The notes under the pieces are model-generated. The model was not told where the DNA came from, searched no databases, and saw only the letters and a program-made list of their open reading frames with translations. The position numbers and the translations under genes were made by a program. From QWHO01 sp021404945 (lineage in GTDB: Bacteria; Vulcanimicrobiota; Xenobia; Xenobiales; QWHO01): a DNA stretch of 64,000 nucleotides. The DNA lies in contig CAUJEN010000090.1 of assembly GCA_963169765.1 (NCBI GenBank), positions 1 through 64,000 of the forward strand. The letters are read 5' to 3'. Below are positions 26,400 to 35,873 of the stretch, piece by piece (the first letter of the stretch is position 1; every line of letters starts with the position of its first letter).

Positions 26400-28008
26400 T
26401 GCGTCCGCCCTCGTCCACGTCGATGGCCAGGGCCGAAGGCTTCTTGGGCAGACCTGGCATGGTCATGATCGAGCCGGTGTAGATCACCACGAAGCCTGCC
26501 CCGGCGGAGACCCGGGCCCCGTTGACGCTGATCTTGAAGCCCCGCGGCCGTCCGCTCAAAGTCGGATTGTCCGACAGCGAAGCCGGCGTCTTGGCGACGC
26601 ACACAGGCAGCTTTCCGTAGCCCAGCTCCTCGATGCGCTTGAGCTGGCGCTCGGCCAGCGAGCTGAAATCGACTCCGTCGGCCCCGTAGAGGCGGGTGGC
26701 CAGCAACTCGACCTTGGCCGCCAGGGGGAGGTCGAGCTCGTAGAGGAAACGGAACTGCGAGGGCTGCTCGCAAGCCCGGACCACCTGCTCGGCAAGCTCG
26801 GTTCCCCCTGCCCCCCCCTTCTCGCGAAAGTCGGTGACGACGGCCACAGCTCCCAGGTTGGCACACTCTTTCTGCAGGCGAGCCACCTGCTCGTCGTTGT
26901 CATCCAGGAAGCGGTTGATCGAGATCAGCACCGGAATGCCGTAGCCGCTCAAGTTCTCGACGTGTTTTTGCACGTTCTCGATGCCGTGCAGCTCGTGAGC
27001 CCGGCGGGTGACCACCAGCACGGCCGCCGACGGGGTGAGCCGGCCGGCCCGGCACTTGATGTGCATGAACTTCTCAGCCCCCAGGTCGGCCCCGAAGCCG
27101 GCCTCGGTCACCACGTAGTCGGCCAGCTTGCGGGCCAGCCGGGTGGCGATCAGGGTGTTGCAGCCGTGAGCGATGTTGGCGAATGGGCCCCCGTGCACGA
27201 AGACGGGGGTGCCTTCGATGGTCTGCACCAGGTTGGGGTGGATGGCGTGCTTCATGAGCGCCGCCATGGCTCCCTGCACCCCGAGCTGGGCGGCAAAAAC
27301 TGGCTTCTTGAGTGAGTCGTAGCCCACAATGATGCGGCCGATCCGCTCCTTGAGCTCGGACAGGCTGTTGGACAACCCCCAGATGGCCATGACTTCGGAG
27401 GCGGCCGTGATCTCGAAGCCGTCTTCTCGCAATACGCCGTTGAGCCCGTTGCCCTCCAGGCCGATCAGGATGGAGCGCAGGGCGCGATCATTCATGTCCA
27501 TCACTCGCTTCCAGACCACGTTGCGCGGGTCGATAGCGGGCTCGGAGCGCTGGTGGAGATGGTTGTCGAGCACGGCCGAAAGCAGGTTGTGGGAGGTCGA
27601 GACGGCGTGGATATCGCCCGTGAAGTGGAGGTTGATCTCTTCCATGGGCAGCACCTGCGACCAGCCGCCCCCCGCCGCCCCGCCCTTGACGCCCATGCAA
27701 GGGCCCAGCGAGGGCTCGCGGATGGCCGCCATGGTCTCCTTCCCGATCTTGCTCAGGGCCTGGGCCAGCCCGATGGTGTTGGTGGTCTTCCCCTCGCCGG
27801 CGCTGGTGGGGGTCATGGCGCTGACCAGGATCAGCTTGCCGTCGGGCCGGTCGGCCAGCTCGTCGAGCAGGGTCACGGGTATCTTGGCGATGTGGTGGCC
27901 GTAGGGGAGGATGCGGTCGGCCGAGAGACCCAGCCGCTCGGCGATCTCGAGGATGGGCCGGGGCTCGACCGATTGGGCGATGTCGATGTCCGTTCGCACG
28001 GTTAGCAC
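26383..28008 (-). CDS. fhs: formate--tetrahydrofolate ligase
   Basis: 541 aa, ATP-dependent formylation of tetrahydrofolate, feeding C1 units to purines or the Wood-Ljungdahl methyl branch. The P-loop-like TPTSAGEGKTTNTIGLAQAL is intact, with EPSLGPCMGVKGGAAGGG, HFTGDIHAVSTSHNLL and the C-terminal GFVVIYTGSIMTMPGLPK, all diagnostic of Fhs. GTG 28008 is chosen because GGGGG lies 4 nt upstream; GTG 27999 is possible. It overlaps the end of the small upstream gene by 7 bp. No other C1-pathway genes are in the window. Confidence 0.95.
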   Translation of the reverse strand: MLTVRTDIDIAQSVEPRPILEIAERLGLSADRILPYGHHIAKIPVTLLDELADRPDGKLILVSAMTPTSAGEGKTTNTIGLAQALSKIGKETMAAIREPSLGPCMGVKGGAAGGGWSQVLPMEEINLHFTGDIHAVSTSHNLLSAVLDNHLHQRSEPAIDPRNVVWKRVMDMNDRALRSILIGLEGNGLNGVLREDGFEITAASEVMAIWGLSNSLSELKERIGRIIVGYDSLKKPVFAAQLGVQGAMAALMKHAIHPNLVQTIEGTPVFVHGGPFANIAHGCNTLIATRLARKLADYVVTEAGFGADLGAEKFMHIKCRAGRLTPSAAVLVVTRRAHELHGIENVQKHVENLSGYGIPVLISINRFLDDNDEQVARLQKECANLGAVAVVTDFREKGGAGGTELAEQVVRACEQPSQFRFLYELDLPLAAKVELLATRLYGADGVDFSSLAERQLKRIEELGYGKLPVCVAKTPASLSDNPTLSGRPRGFKISVNGARVSAGAGFVVIYTGSIMTMPGLPKKPSALAIDVDEGGRISGLF

Positions 28009-28274
28009 AGTTCCCCCAGCAGGCCGCTCAGGCTCACGTGCTCGAGCTCCAGGCGCAGCTCGGCAGGCCAGCTGTCCCCGGACTCGTCGGATAAAACCAG
28101 CCCGCGCTCTGGGTCCAGAAAGGCCGGAGGTCGAACCGGGCCGGCCAGGGTCTGAGCCGCCAGGCGCTCGGCCAGAGGAGTCAAAGGCTGACACAGTAGC
28201 ATGGTGCCAGGGCCCGTGCGCCGTAGGATCTGGACCGATATGGCGCTGTCGCGCGAAACGTGAAGGCTGGACAC
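28002..28274 (-). CDS. small hypothetical protein
   Basis: 90 aa from GTG 28274, with AGGAG 6 nt upstream. It starts SSLHVSRDSAISVQILRRTG and has mixed alpha/beta character with two Leu-rich acidic segments (WPAELRLELEHVSLSGLLGE). No family recognised. The gene lies directly upstream of fhs and overlaps its start, so the two are probably co-transcribed. Confidence 0.55.
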   Translation of the reverse strand: MSSLHVSRDSAISVQILRRTGPGTMLLCQPLTPLAERLAAQTLAGPVRPPAFLDPERGLVLSDESGDSWPAELRLELEHVSLSGLLGELC

Positions 28275-28438
28275 GACTTGCTCCTGGCTGCCAGCGGTAA
28301 CCCCTCCAACCGGTTGGCAGCGGCAAGCAGCCTGTTCGGGGTAGCTTGCGGGCGGGCCTGCTCGCGTACTTCGGTCAGATTCGGACGAGCCAGCACCTCG
28401 AAGTGGGGCAGCGGGCGCGATCCCTATGCCCACCGGGC

Positions 28439-28467
28439 TTGCCCTCCTTTTCTGTTTAGTGTATAAT
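28439..28467 (+). promoter_or_regulatory. sigma-70 promoter for the ARH-ARPP-1 gene
   Basis: TTGCCC (28439-28444) and a perfect TATAAT (28462-28467) are separated by 17 bp. A GGGAGG Shine-Dalgarno follows at 28487-28492. Confidence 0.65.
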
Positions 28468-28502
28468 GAACACGAAATAAAAAGCTGGGAGGTTTGCTGA
28501 CC

Positions 28503-30350
28503 GTGATCTTCGACCACCTGATGCAGACAGGCTGGATGCCCTTGAAGGACACTCCGCCCATTCCGCGGCCCCTCTTGCCCGACCCCGATCGCCTGCGGGG
28601 AATGCTGTGGGGGCTTTACCTGGGGGACGCGCTGGGCAACTCCAGCGAGAGCCAGCCCCCCCTCACTCGGAGAGCTCGCTTCGGTCAGTTGCACACTTAT
28701 CTCGGCGAGCGCGGGCGAGCTTCCGACGACAGCCAGCTGGCCTTCTGGACCCTCGAGCACCTGCTCGAGCATGAGCGCATCAAGCCCCAGAAGCTTGCTG
28801 TGCGCTTCGCCAGCGAGCCAGTCAGCGGGCTGGGACGCTCGCTGACCAGGTTCCTGGAAGGTATCCGCCAGGGGCTCCCCTGGCACGAGTGCTCGGTGGA
28901 GTCGCTGGGCAACGGGGCCTTGATGCGTATCGCCCCGGTGCTGTTGCCCTTTCTGAGCCAGCCCGAGAGTTTGTGGCCCAACGTGGCCCTGGCCGCCGCG
29001 ATGACCCACCGCCAGGGTGGCTCGGTGGCCGCCTGCCTGGCTTACGTTGAGCTGCTGCGCGGCTTGCTGGAAGACCCCGAGAGCCTTTCCTGCCAGCGCT
29101 TTCTGGAAATGATGGAGCGCTGCGAGCCGGACGGCCGGCTGGCCCGGTCCACCCGGCGTGCCTTCGAGGAAGCCGAGGCTCGCTCCATCCCGGTTTTGGA
29201 GGTCCCCTCGGGGGCCTCACTGGTCGAAACCCTGCCCGTCCTGCTGCTTGTGCTCGAGCGCCATGGCCATGAGAGCGAGGAAGCTGTGCTGCGGGCCGTC
29301 AACGACACCTATGACAACGACACTCTGGGCGCCCTGGTGGGAGCAGCCATGGGGGCTCGCTACGGCCTCTCAGCCTTTCCCCGGCGCTGGCTGGAGGCTC
29401 TCGAGCCTCGTGTCAGCCCGGGCTCAACCCCGGTGGCCGAGCTGATCGACCGGGCCAGCTCTCGCTGGGGAGGCCCGGCCAGACGGTCGCGGCCGAGCCA
29501 CTGGCAGCGCGTGCGCGACCGCCTGGGGAGCCTGCGGCTCGGGCCGGCGACCAGCTTCGGAGAGCTTCATCTCGTGCCCCTCCTGGGTGAGTCACTGGAG
29601 CTGGAGGTCGAGCTGCTGGGGAGAACCTCGGCCGTTCGTATCAGCGAGCTGGAGGCCGTGAACGAGCTGCAGGCCGTCAATGCTGGCCCTCGACCGGTGC
29701 TCTTGCTGGAAGGCGAAGAGCTGGTCGGGGGGAGGCAGAATCGAATGCTGAGCAGTCACGTGCTGATCGTCCCCAACCAGACGGTGCGCCTGCCTGTGAG
29801 CTGCGTGGAGCGGGGTCGCTGGGCCTTCAACGGCACGCGACGGGGCTTTCGGTCCAGCGGTCGGCTGGCCCCGGCCACTCTGCGATCGCACGATCAACAG
29901 CAGGTCTGGCAAGGGGTGCAAACTCGGCTAAGGCAGACCAGAACCCGGTCGAGCACCGAGGCTCTCTCGGCGGCTTTCGACACGCAGAAGTCTGCACTGA
30001 TTCGGCTTCGACGCGAGCTCAGACCACTGCCCGGTCAGGTGGGTCTGGTCGCCCTGCTGGGCGACTCGGTGGTCTCTCTGGAGCTTTTGGCCTCGCATGA
30101 TCTGTATCGACGTGCTCACGACAAGCTGCTGGCGGCCCTGGCCCTGGAGGCCACCACCCGACCGGGTCGGGCCCTGCGTGAGGGCAGGCGTTCCCGGGCA
30201 GCTCAGTTTCTGACCCGGCTTTGCTGCCTGGACAACCCTGAGCGGCGCGGTTCAGCCCTGCGCTTTCAGACCCGCGAGTTGCGAGGGAATGCCCTGCTCT
30301 ATCGCAATGCGCCCCTTTGCCTGTCCGCCTTCCCGATCCAGCCCTTTTGA
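28503..30350 (+). CDS. ADP-ribosylglycohydrolase fused to an ARPP-1 domain
   Basis: 615 aa. GTG 28503 lies 10 nt after GGGAGG; TTG 28494 in frame is too close to it. Residues about 25-320 form an ADP-ribosylglycohydrolase: LYLGDALGNSSE, SDDSQLAFW, LGNGALMRIAPV, MTHRQGGSVAAC and the metal-site NDTYDNDTLGALVGA. Residues about 345-600 match the ARPP-1 domain: LVPLLGE, LLLEGEELVGGRQNRML, LPVSCVERGRW. The ARH part should remove ADP-ribose from a target; ARPP-1 is a poorly understood ADP-ribosylation-associated domain. The gene stands alone under its own promoter. Confidence 0.88.
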   Translation: MIFDHLMQTGWMPLKDTPPIPRPLLPDPDRLRGMLWGLYLGDALGNSSESQPPLTRRARFGQLHTYLGERGRASDDSQLAFWTLEHLLEHERIKPQKLAVRFASEPVSGLGRSLTRFLEGIRQGLPWHECSVESLGNGALMRIAPVLLPFLSQPESLWPNVALAAAMTHRQGGSVAACLAYVELLRGLLEDPESLSCQRFLEMMERCEPDGRLARSTRRAFEEAEARSIPVLEVPSGASLVETLPVLLLVLERHGHESEEAVLRAVNDTYDNDTLGALVGAAMGARYGLSAFPRRWLEALEPRVSPGSTPVAELIDRASSRWGGPARRSRPSHWQRVRDRLGSLRLGPATSFGELHLVPLLGESLELEVELLGRTSAVRISELEAVNELQAVNAGPRPVLLLEGEELVGGRQNRMLSSHVLIVPNQTVRLPVSCVERGRWAFNGTRRGFRSSGRLAPATLRSHDQQQVWQGVQTRLRQTRTRSSTEALSAAFDTQKSALIRLRRELRPLPGQVGLVALLGDSVVSLELLASHDLYRRAHDKLLAALALEATTRPGRALREGRRSRAAQFLTRLCCLDNPERRGSALRFQTRELRGNALLYRNAPLCLSAFPIQPF

Positions 30351-30354
30351 AAGG

Positions 30355-30416
30355 TTTTTCCGGCTGCGCGACGGCCAGGCTCAGCCGCCTCCGACAACCG
30401 TGGTGTCGGAGGCGGC
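30355..30416. repeat. R1-related hairpin, copy D, probable terminator region
   Basis: A piece tttccggctgcgc matching the right arm of R1 copy A is followed by a perfect 13-bp stem at 30384-30396 / 30404-30416 with a 7-nt loop. It lies immediately after the ARH-ARPP-1 gene and before the convergent lipoprotein gene. It lacks a clear T-tract, so use as a terminator is plausible, not proven. The rest of the gap to 30512 is GC-rich and uncoded. Confidence 0.5.
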
Positions 30417-30512
30417 CCGAGGGCGTAGCCCCTCCGACACCGACACCGCAGGGGGGGCGGGATTGGACCTCCGGCCGAGCCGGACGCTTGTCGCCGAGCA
30501 GGGCCGAGGTTC

Positions 30513-33500
30513 TTACTGCTGCGGCAAAACGATCAGATTGCCCAGGATGGACGGGTTGAGAGATCCGGTCCCGGGCGCCACCACTGCCAGGTCCTCCAGC
30601 CCGTCGCCGGTCAGGTCGGCCACGCAGCCGAAACCGAAGAACGAGTTGGACGGGATGTCGAAGTAGTCTCCGACCAGGAAGTAGAGAGGCGCGTCGAAAC
30701 TGGGAGTGTTCGAGCCCACCGCCGTCGTGTTGCGGACGAAGACCACATCGTAGCCGTTCGCGTCGCCCATCACGAGGTCAGGCAGGCCGTCCGAGTTGGC
30801 GTCCTCGGCAAGGACGAAGAGATTGCCGGCCAGGTTGCCCACGTCTGTCCTCTGGAAGCTGACCGTGCCGGGCGTGCTCGTGTTCATATAGACGGCCAGG
30901 TTGCCGCTGGTGGTGACCAGATCCGGGCGGCCATCTGCGTTGATATCGGCCGAAGCCAGCGGGACTCTTCCGATGAAGTTGCTCACCGAGACCGTCGCCC
31001 CGAAGCTCGCCGTGTTGCTGCCCAGGGCAGTCGTGTTCGGAAAGACCACGAGCTCTCCGAACGTATTGCCGGTGGAAGCCAGGTCGACGATACCATCGCT
31101 GTTGAAATCGCCGGCCACAACGAAGGTGGGGTCGCTGAAGGGGATATCCGTCGGCGTCGGGTCAAAGGTGGCCGTCGGGTTTCCGGCGGGCGTCGTGTTC
31201 ATGAACACGCGCACGAAGCCCCCGCCGACCAGACCGATGGCAATGTCCGGCCTGCCGTCGCGGTTGATGTCGGCCACGGCCGCCCGCTGAGGTTGAGCCC
31301 CGACGGAGAAGTTGGCCACGTTGAAGGTCGGGGCTCCTCCGCCTCCTCCGGTCGTGTTCATGAGCACCGTGATGTTGCTTGAGAAGTTGTTCACCACGAA
31401 GGCGTCCGGCTGCAGGTCGCCATTGAGGTCGGTCACATACGTCGCGACCGGCTGCGAGCCCACCGTAAAGGGAGCGCTCGGGGTCAACCCGCCCGCGCCG
31501 TCATTGGTGTATACCGTGGCCGTGCCGTCCGTTCGGTTGGATACAATCAGATCAGAAGCGCCGTCACCGTTAAAGTCAGCGTCCGCCACACCGCTCGGGC
31601 CGTTGCCCGCCTGCAGGAGGTTACCCTGGAGGAAGCTGGCAGCCGTGGCCCCGTTCGGGGTGGTTCCCAGCAGGATGCTCGTCATGTAGCCAAAGCCGTC
31701 GTCGCTGGCCACGCCCACGTCCAGGATACCGTCGTTGTTGAAGTCACCCGCGCCGATCCCCAGCGGGGTACGGGTGGTGGGGAAGTTGTTGACCGGCTGG
31801 AAGGCGATCGCGCCGGGAAGATTCTGGTTGAGAAACACCGACATACTGTTCTTGTTGGGCGATGCGGTGACGCCGCCGCCGGAGAAGTTGCTGGCCGCGA
31901 TATCGGCCCTCCCATCGGCATTGAAATCGTCCACGAGAGTGAACAGCGGGTTCTGGCCGGCAGCGATCAGGCTGTGCTGAACGAAGTTGGGCGGGCCGCC
32001 CAGGGGAGTCTGGTTGCGCCAGATGCGTACTCGAGCTTCGGCACGGTCGGCCGACACCACGTCCAGATCACCATCCCCGTCGAAATCGCCCAGCGCGCAG
32101 CGATCCACCGTCCCGCCCCCGATCGGCAGGAAGGATACGGGGGCACCGAACGTCGCGTTGAGGGCGCCGTTCGGGGTCGTGTTCAGGGTCACAAACATCG
32201 ACCCGTTCCCACCCTGGACGACATCGGGACGCCCATCACCATCCACGTCGCCGGCCGTGACCGAGCCCGAGCTGCCAGCCACCGGGTTCGGAGCGTTGAA
32301 GGAAACGATCGTCCCCGGCGGCACCGCGGTGTTGTTGACGCGCACACTGAACCCGGCGCCTGTCTCGAGCACGACATCGGCCAGACCGTCTGCGTTAAAG
32401 TCGGCGAAGTCGAAATTGCCGAGCGATCCCGTACCGGTCGGAAAGACGCTGACCGGCCCGAAGATCGCCGTGGCGCCTCCGGCAGGAGTCTGGTTAAGCA
32501 GTATCTCGAGGTTTCCATTGCCGCCATTGGAGCCCAGATCGGGTCGGCCGTCGTTGTTCAGGTCGGCCGAGCCCACGCCGAAAGCCCCCCCGCCCCCGGC
32601 ATTGACGAAGAAGGGTGAGAAGGTTGGCACCATGGCGCCATTGGCGGTGGTGTTGAGGTGCACCGTCGGATCCCCGGTGTTGATCTCATCGCCCTGCGCG
32701 AAGTCGTCTCGACCATCAGAATTGAAGTCTGCCACGACGCAAGACCTTGGAGCAGCATAGCGAGGGTTGCCGCTGGAATCGATCCCCACGAAGTTGCGAG
32801 CGCCCAGGAAGACGATCGGCGGACCCACGACGGCGTTGATATTGAACGTGCTCGAGCTGGCGCCGGTCAGGCCCGGCGAGCTGGCAGCCAGGACAAATCC
32901 GACCCCGGCCGCATCCAGGCTCAGGTTGTTGAACACAGCCACGCCGTTCACGGCGCTCAAGTTCAGGGTTCCGTTCAGGTTCCCCGGGCCTGCGGCCAGC
33001 ACCAGAGTGACGTCGTTGGTGGCGCCCGGGACCGTGGCGCCAAAAAAGTCCACGATTCGGACCTGGACGGGCGGCGTGATCGTCTGGTTGATGTCTGTCG
33101 TGGAGGGCTGCACCACGAATTCGACCCCGGTCGGCACGCCCGGGGCGTTCGTGGTATCAAACGTGCCGCTGGTCACGCCCGCCAGGCCCGGCGAGGAGAA
33201 CCCCAGTGAGAAGCCCGTGCCGACCTGGTCGATGGAGAGGTCGGGGAACGTGGCCACGCCGTCCACGGCGTTCACGGTCAGGCTACCCGAGAGGGTGCCG
33301 GCGCCGCTGGCCAGGCTGACCGTGACGGCGTTGGTCGCGCCGGGCACGACCACCCCGTTTTCGTCCAGGATGGAAACCTGGACGGGCGGCGTGATCGGCG
33401 AGAGCTGCGGCGTGTTCGTCGGCGGCACGCTGACCGCCAGCGACTCCGGCACGGCCGCGATGTCGAAGCTGGCACTGACGTCGGAGTTGCGGTTGGTGGC

Positions 33501-34220
33501 CGCGGCGATGAGCGTGTAGCCGGCACCCGGATTGTTGATGCTGAGCGTGTCGAAGGTCGCCACGCCGTTCACGGCGTTGGCGGTGACGGTGCCGGCCAGA
33601 ATGCCGCCGGCCGGATTCGTGTTGATGGCCAGCGTGATCGAATCGGTAGCGCTCGCGATGAGCAGACCGTTGCCGTCCTGAACCGCCACCTGAACCGTGC
33701 CCAGCGACTGATTCTGGCCCGCGCTCTGGGGCTGGTTGACGAACACCAGCTTGGATGGTATGCCCACCACGTTCTGATCGAACGGCCGCAGCGTGATGCT
33801 GATAGAGGACGTCGAGTTCTCCGTGACGCTGACCACGCCGCTTCCCACGTCCAGCACGTTACCGTTGGCGTCCAGCGTCTCGATCAAGAGCAACACGTCC
33901 CCCACGGGAACCGCGATGGTGACGGTCTGCGTTGCCCCTGACCGGTCCACGGGCACGGTCACGGGCTGGGCCAGCGGCTGCTGCGTGACGGGGTCGAGGA
34001 TGTTGATCAGGATGTTCACCGCGGCATCCGAGATTCTGGCCTGACGCCCCTGCAGGTCGAACGTGATGGCTGCTCGGCCCGTGGCACCGGGATTCTGCCC
34101 GGTCGGGACGGGAGCGCCCTTGTCGAGGGCGCCACCACCTCCCCCGCCCGAGCCCGAGCTGCAGGCGGATGCGAAGAGCGCTGAAAGGGCGAGAATGATG
34201 AGCAGCCAGCCACGAGACAT
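30513..34220 (-). CDS. FG-GAP/VCBS-repeat lipoprotein with Ig-like repeats
   Basis: 1235 aa. The lipobox is at the N-terminus (ALFASAC, Cys20). Residues about 155-450 hold three Ig-like repeats of about 100 aa (each with a phrase such as NAVNGVATFDTLSINNPGAG, NAVDGVATFPDLSIDQVGTG, SAVNGVAVFNNLSLDAAGVG). From about 480 to the end there are fourteen FG-GAP-type loops with DxNxDGxxD calcium motifs (DFNSDGRDD, DLNNDGRPD, DFDGDGDLD, and so on), about 50 residues apart. Fourteen units fit two seven-bladed beta-propellers. GGGGAGGG precedes the ATG. It follows the smaller lipoprotein gene by 19 bp and is probably a cell-surface adhesin or scaffold. Confidence 0.88.
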   Translation of the reverse strand: MSRGWLLIILALSALFASACSSGSGGGGGGALDKGAPVPTGQNPGATGRAAITFDLQGRQARISDAAVNILINILDPVTQQPLAQPVTVPVDRSGATQTVTIAVPVGDVLLLIETLDANGNVLDVGSGVVSVTENSTSSISITLRPFDQNVVGIPSKLVFVNQPQSAGQNQSLGTVQVAVQDGNGLLIASATDSITLAINTNPAGGILAGTVTANAVNGVATFDTLSINNPGAGYTLIAAATNRNSDVSASFDIAAVPESLAVSVPPTNTPQLSPITPPVQVSILDENGVVVPGATNAVTVSLASGAGTLSGSLTVNAVDGVATFPDLSIDQVGTGFSLGFSSPGLAGVTSGTFDTTNAPGVPTGVEFVVQPSTTDINQTITPPVQVRIVDFFGATVPGATNDVTLVLAAGPGNLNGTLNLSAVNGVAVFNNLSLDAAGVGFVLAASSPGLTGASSSTFNINAVVGPPIVFLGARNFVGIDSSGNPRYAAPRSCVVADFNSDGRDDFAQGDEINTGDPTVHLNTTANGAMVPTFSPFFVNAGGGGAFGVGSADLNNDGRPDLGSNGGNGNLEILLNQTPAGGATAIFGPVSVFPTGTGSLGNFDFADFNADGLADVVLETGAGFSVRVNNTAVPPGTIVSFNAPNPVAGSSGSVTAGDVDGDGRPDVVQGGNGSMFVTLNTTPNGALNATFGAPVSFLPIGGGTVDRCALGDFDGDGDLDVVSADRAEARVRIWRNQTPLGGPPNFVQHSLIAAGQNPLFTLVDDFNADGRADIAASNFSGGGVTASPNKNSMSVFLNQNLPGAIAFQPVNNFPTTRTPLGIGAGDFNNDGILDVGVASDDGFGYMTSILLGTTPNGATAASFLQGNLLQAGNGPSGVADADFNGDGASDLIVSNRTDGTATVYTNDGAGGLTPSAPFTVGSQPVATYVTDLNGDLQPDAFVVNNFSSNITVLMNTTGGGGGAPTFNVANFSVGAQPQRAAVADINRDGRPDIAIGLVGGGFVRVFMNTTPAGNPTATFDPTPTDIPFSDPTFVVAGDFNSDGIVDLASTGNTFGELVVFPNTTALGSNTASFGATVSVSNFIGRVPLASADINADGRPDLVTTSGNLAVYMNTSTPGTVSFQRTDVGNLAGNLFVLAEDANSDGLPDLVMGDANGYDVVFVRNTTAVGSNTPSFDAPLYFLVGDYFDIPSNSFFGFGCVADLTGDGLEDLAVVAPGTGSLNPSILGNLIVLPQQ

Positions 34221-34239
34221 ATGCGAGACCCTCCCCGAA

Positions 34240-34731
34240 TTAGTTGACGATGATCGTGATGGTGCCGTTGGGCGGAACGTTGGGGTTATTCAGATCGAGC
34301 ACGAGCTCGAGATCCTCGATGGGTGCCAGGCTGATGGCCTGGTAGGCGACGTTGGGCAACAGGTTGCCCTGGGTATCGAACAATCCCGCGACCACGTTGT
34401 AGTCGCCGGGCGCAATATCGGTGATGCGCATGCGCGCGGAGGTATCCCCCGGTTGCGCCTGCACCTGGCCCTGGGCCACGATGACGGACCGGGTGGGGTC
34501 TGACGCAGAGGGCGCCTGCACCTGGACCACAACGAGCACCGGCTCATTGGGGAGTGGTGAGGCGGTGGACTGCTGGGTCTTCTCCGGACCAAACTCGGGA
34601 AGGTCGACCCGCAAGGTGACCACTCCGGGCTGCGTGGGGCCGCTGGGAGGAGCGGGGGTGCCTCCCTCGAGAGGGGACGAGCCTCCACATCCCACGAGCA
34701 GGAGCAATCCCGCTACCGCCCAGAGACGCAA
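34240..34731 (-). CDS. small lipoprotein
   Basis: 163 aa if started at TTG 34731, which gives a compact lipoprotein signal (RLWAVAGLLLLVGC). The frame stays open to ATG 34788 and ATG 34860, and these longer starts would translate through the R1 repeat; ATG 34860 has a GGGGG Shine-Dalgarno 8 nt upstream. The mature part has a beta-sandwich-like domain (about 90-160; RITDIAPGDYNVVAGLFDTQ), similar to carboxypeptidase-regulatory or Ig-like folds. It is the first gene of an operon with the 1235-aa lipoprotein. Confidence 0.65.
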   Translation of the reverse strand: MRLWAVAGLLLLVGCGGSSPLEGGTPAPPSGPTQPGVVTLRVDLPEFGPEKTQQSTASPLPNEPVLVVVQVQAPSASDPTRSVIVAQGQVQAQPGDTSARMRITDIAPGDYNVVAGLFDTQGNLLPNVAYQAISLAPIEDLELVLDLNNPNVPPNGTITIIVN

Positions 34732-34740
34732 TCGGCTTCG

Positions 34741-34840
34741 AAGTCCGGCCGCAAACCTTCCTGTGATGGCCGAGGAAAACCCCGCCATTTTGGATCTCGC
34801 GCAGCCGGAGAACCTGGTCAAGGTGGGTTCCGGCTGCGCG
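34741..34840. repeat. R1 structured repeat, copy B
   Basis: It shares the left part of copy A (agtccggccgcaaacc) and its right stem gcgcagccgga / tccggctgcgc at 34799-34809 / 34829-34839. The central stem is degraded. It lies at the 5' end of the small lipoprotein gene and stays in frame with it. Confidence 0.65.
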
Positions 34841-35025
34841 CCAAGAACATCCTTTCTCATTCGAGGGACCCCCGCGACGAAAATCTTTCCCCGTGGTTCT
34901 CAATGGATGTCCGGAATCCTCCCGTAACCACTCTCTGGACGAAGGATCGTTGTGCGGGGACCATCGCCCTGGCGCAAGCGTCATCCGACAGAGGGTTGCC
35001 CGGCGCGGACATCCAAACCCTTCGC

Positions 35026-35589
35026 GTGAGTCTCGAGTTGTTCGGATTGGTCAGCAGCCTGGCCCTGCTCGTGGCGTTTGGCAGCTGGATCGGCAAGCGT
35101 CAAGGCCGGAAGGTCTCGGCCCCCCCCTCGGCCCGGGACATCCCGCTGCGTCGCCTGACCTGCGCCGACGTCGAGAGGAGCTTTCGCTCCACCGGCAAGA
35201 CCGGCGAGATGCTCTTCGCCCGCAGCGAGGACGGGTCCAGGCAGATTACGGCGCGCTGGACCGAGTATGCGGCCGAAGGCTTGACCCAGATGCTGGTCTC
35301 CTTTGTTTACCAGGGGCGCGAGCTGCGCCTGAGCGAGGAGATCAGCGACCTGGTGGCCAGCCCGGCCTTCACCCACAAAGCGGAGAACCTCACCCGGGTA
35401 TGCGCTGCCGACGTGATCCGCGAAGTACAGCGCTGTGGACCCTACACCTTGCGTCTTTCGCGCGATCTGTGGATCGCCGAGCGAAAGAGCGATGCCCGCC
35501 CGGGAGAAGCAGTTGAGTCAGCCCTGGTGCGCTTCTACCTCGACGGGCGCCAGGCCACCTACGTGCGCTCGTACACCGTCAAGAATTGA
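35026..35589 (+). CDS. membrane-anchored hypothetical protein
   Basis: About 187 aa from GTG 35026; the frame is open to ATG 34903, and the start is uncertain because no good Shine-Dalgarno is visible. A single N-terminal membrane helix (ELFGLVSSLALLVAFGSWIG) is followed by a basic stretch and a soluble domain with mixed alpha/beta pattern (DIPLRRLTCADVERSFRSTG, GRQATYVRSYTVKN at the C-terminus). No family recognised. It is divergent from the lipoprotein operon. Confidence 0.6.
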   Translation: MSLELFGLVSSLALLVAFGSWIGKRQGRKVSAPPSARDIPLRRLTCADVERSFRSTGKTGEMLFARSEDGSRQITARWTEYAAEGLTQMLVSFVYQGRELRLSEEISDLVASPAFTHKAENLTRVCAADVIREVQRCGPYTLRLSRDLWIAERKSDARPGEAVESALVRFYLDGRQATYVRSYTVKN

Positions 35590-35873
35590 GTGCTGAGAGT
35601 CGTCATCGCCAGGCGCATGACACCTTCGCAAACCTTACTTGCGAACGTGGGTGATGCGAATCCAAAGAGAGCCCGCGAGTTGGGGCGGAGGATAGTTGCT
35701 CATGGCTGTTGCGTCCTTTAGCTGAAGATTCTTGCTCTCAGGATAGGCTGCCCAGGGGACTGATGGCCGGTAAGACTGTTAAGGACTTGTAACCGATTTG
35801 AGCAATGTGTAAACGATTGTCGTCCGTTTGCTACCGCAGGGAAGACCCGGTCCATCCTTCGAATTGACCTCGA
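35590..35873. other. intergenic, no gene seen
   Basis: About 280 bp with locally lower GC. I see no gene and no clear promoter. The sequence just upstream of the next gene has no strong Shine-Dalgarno. Confidence 0.4.
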
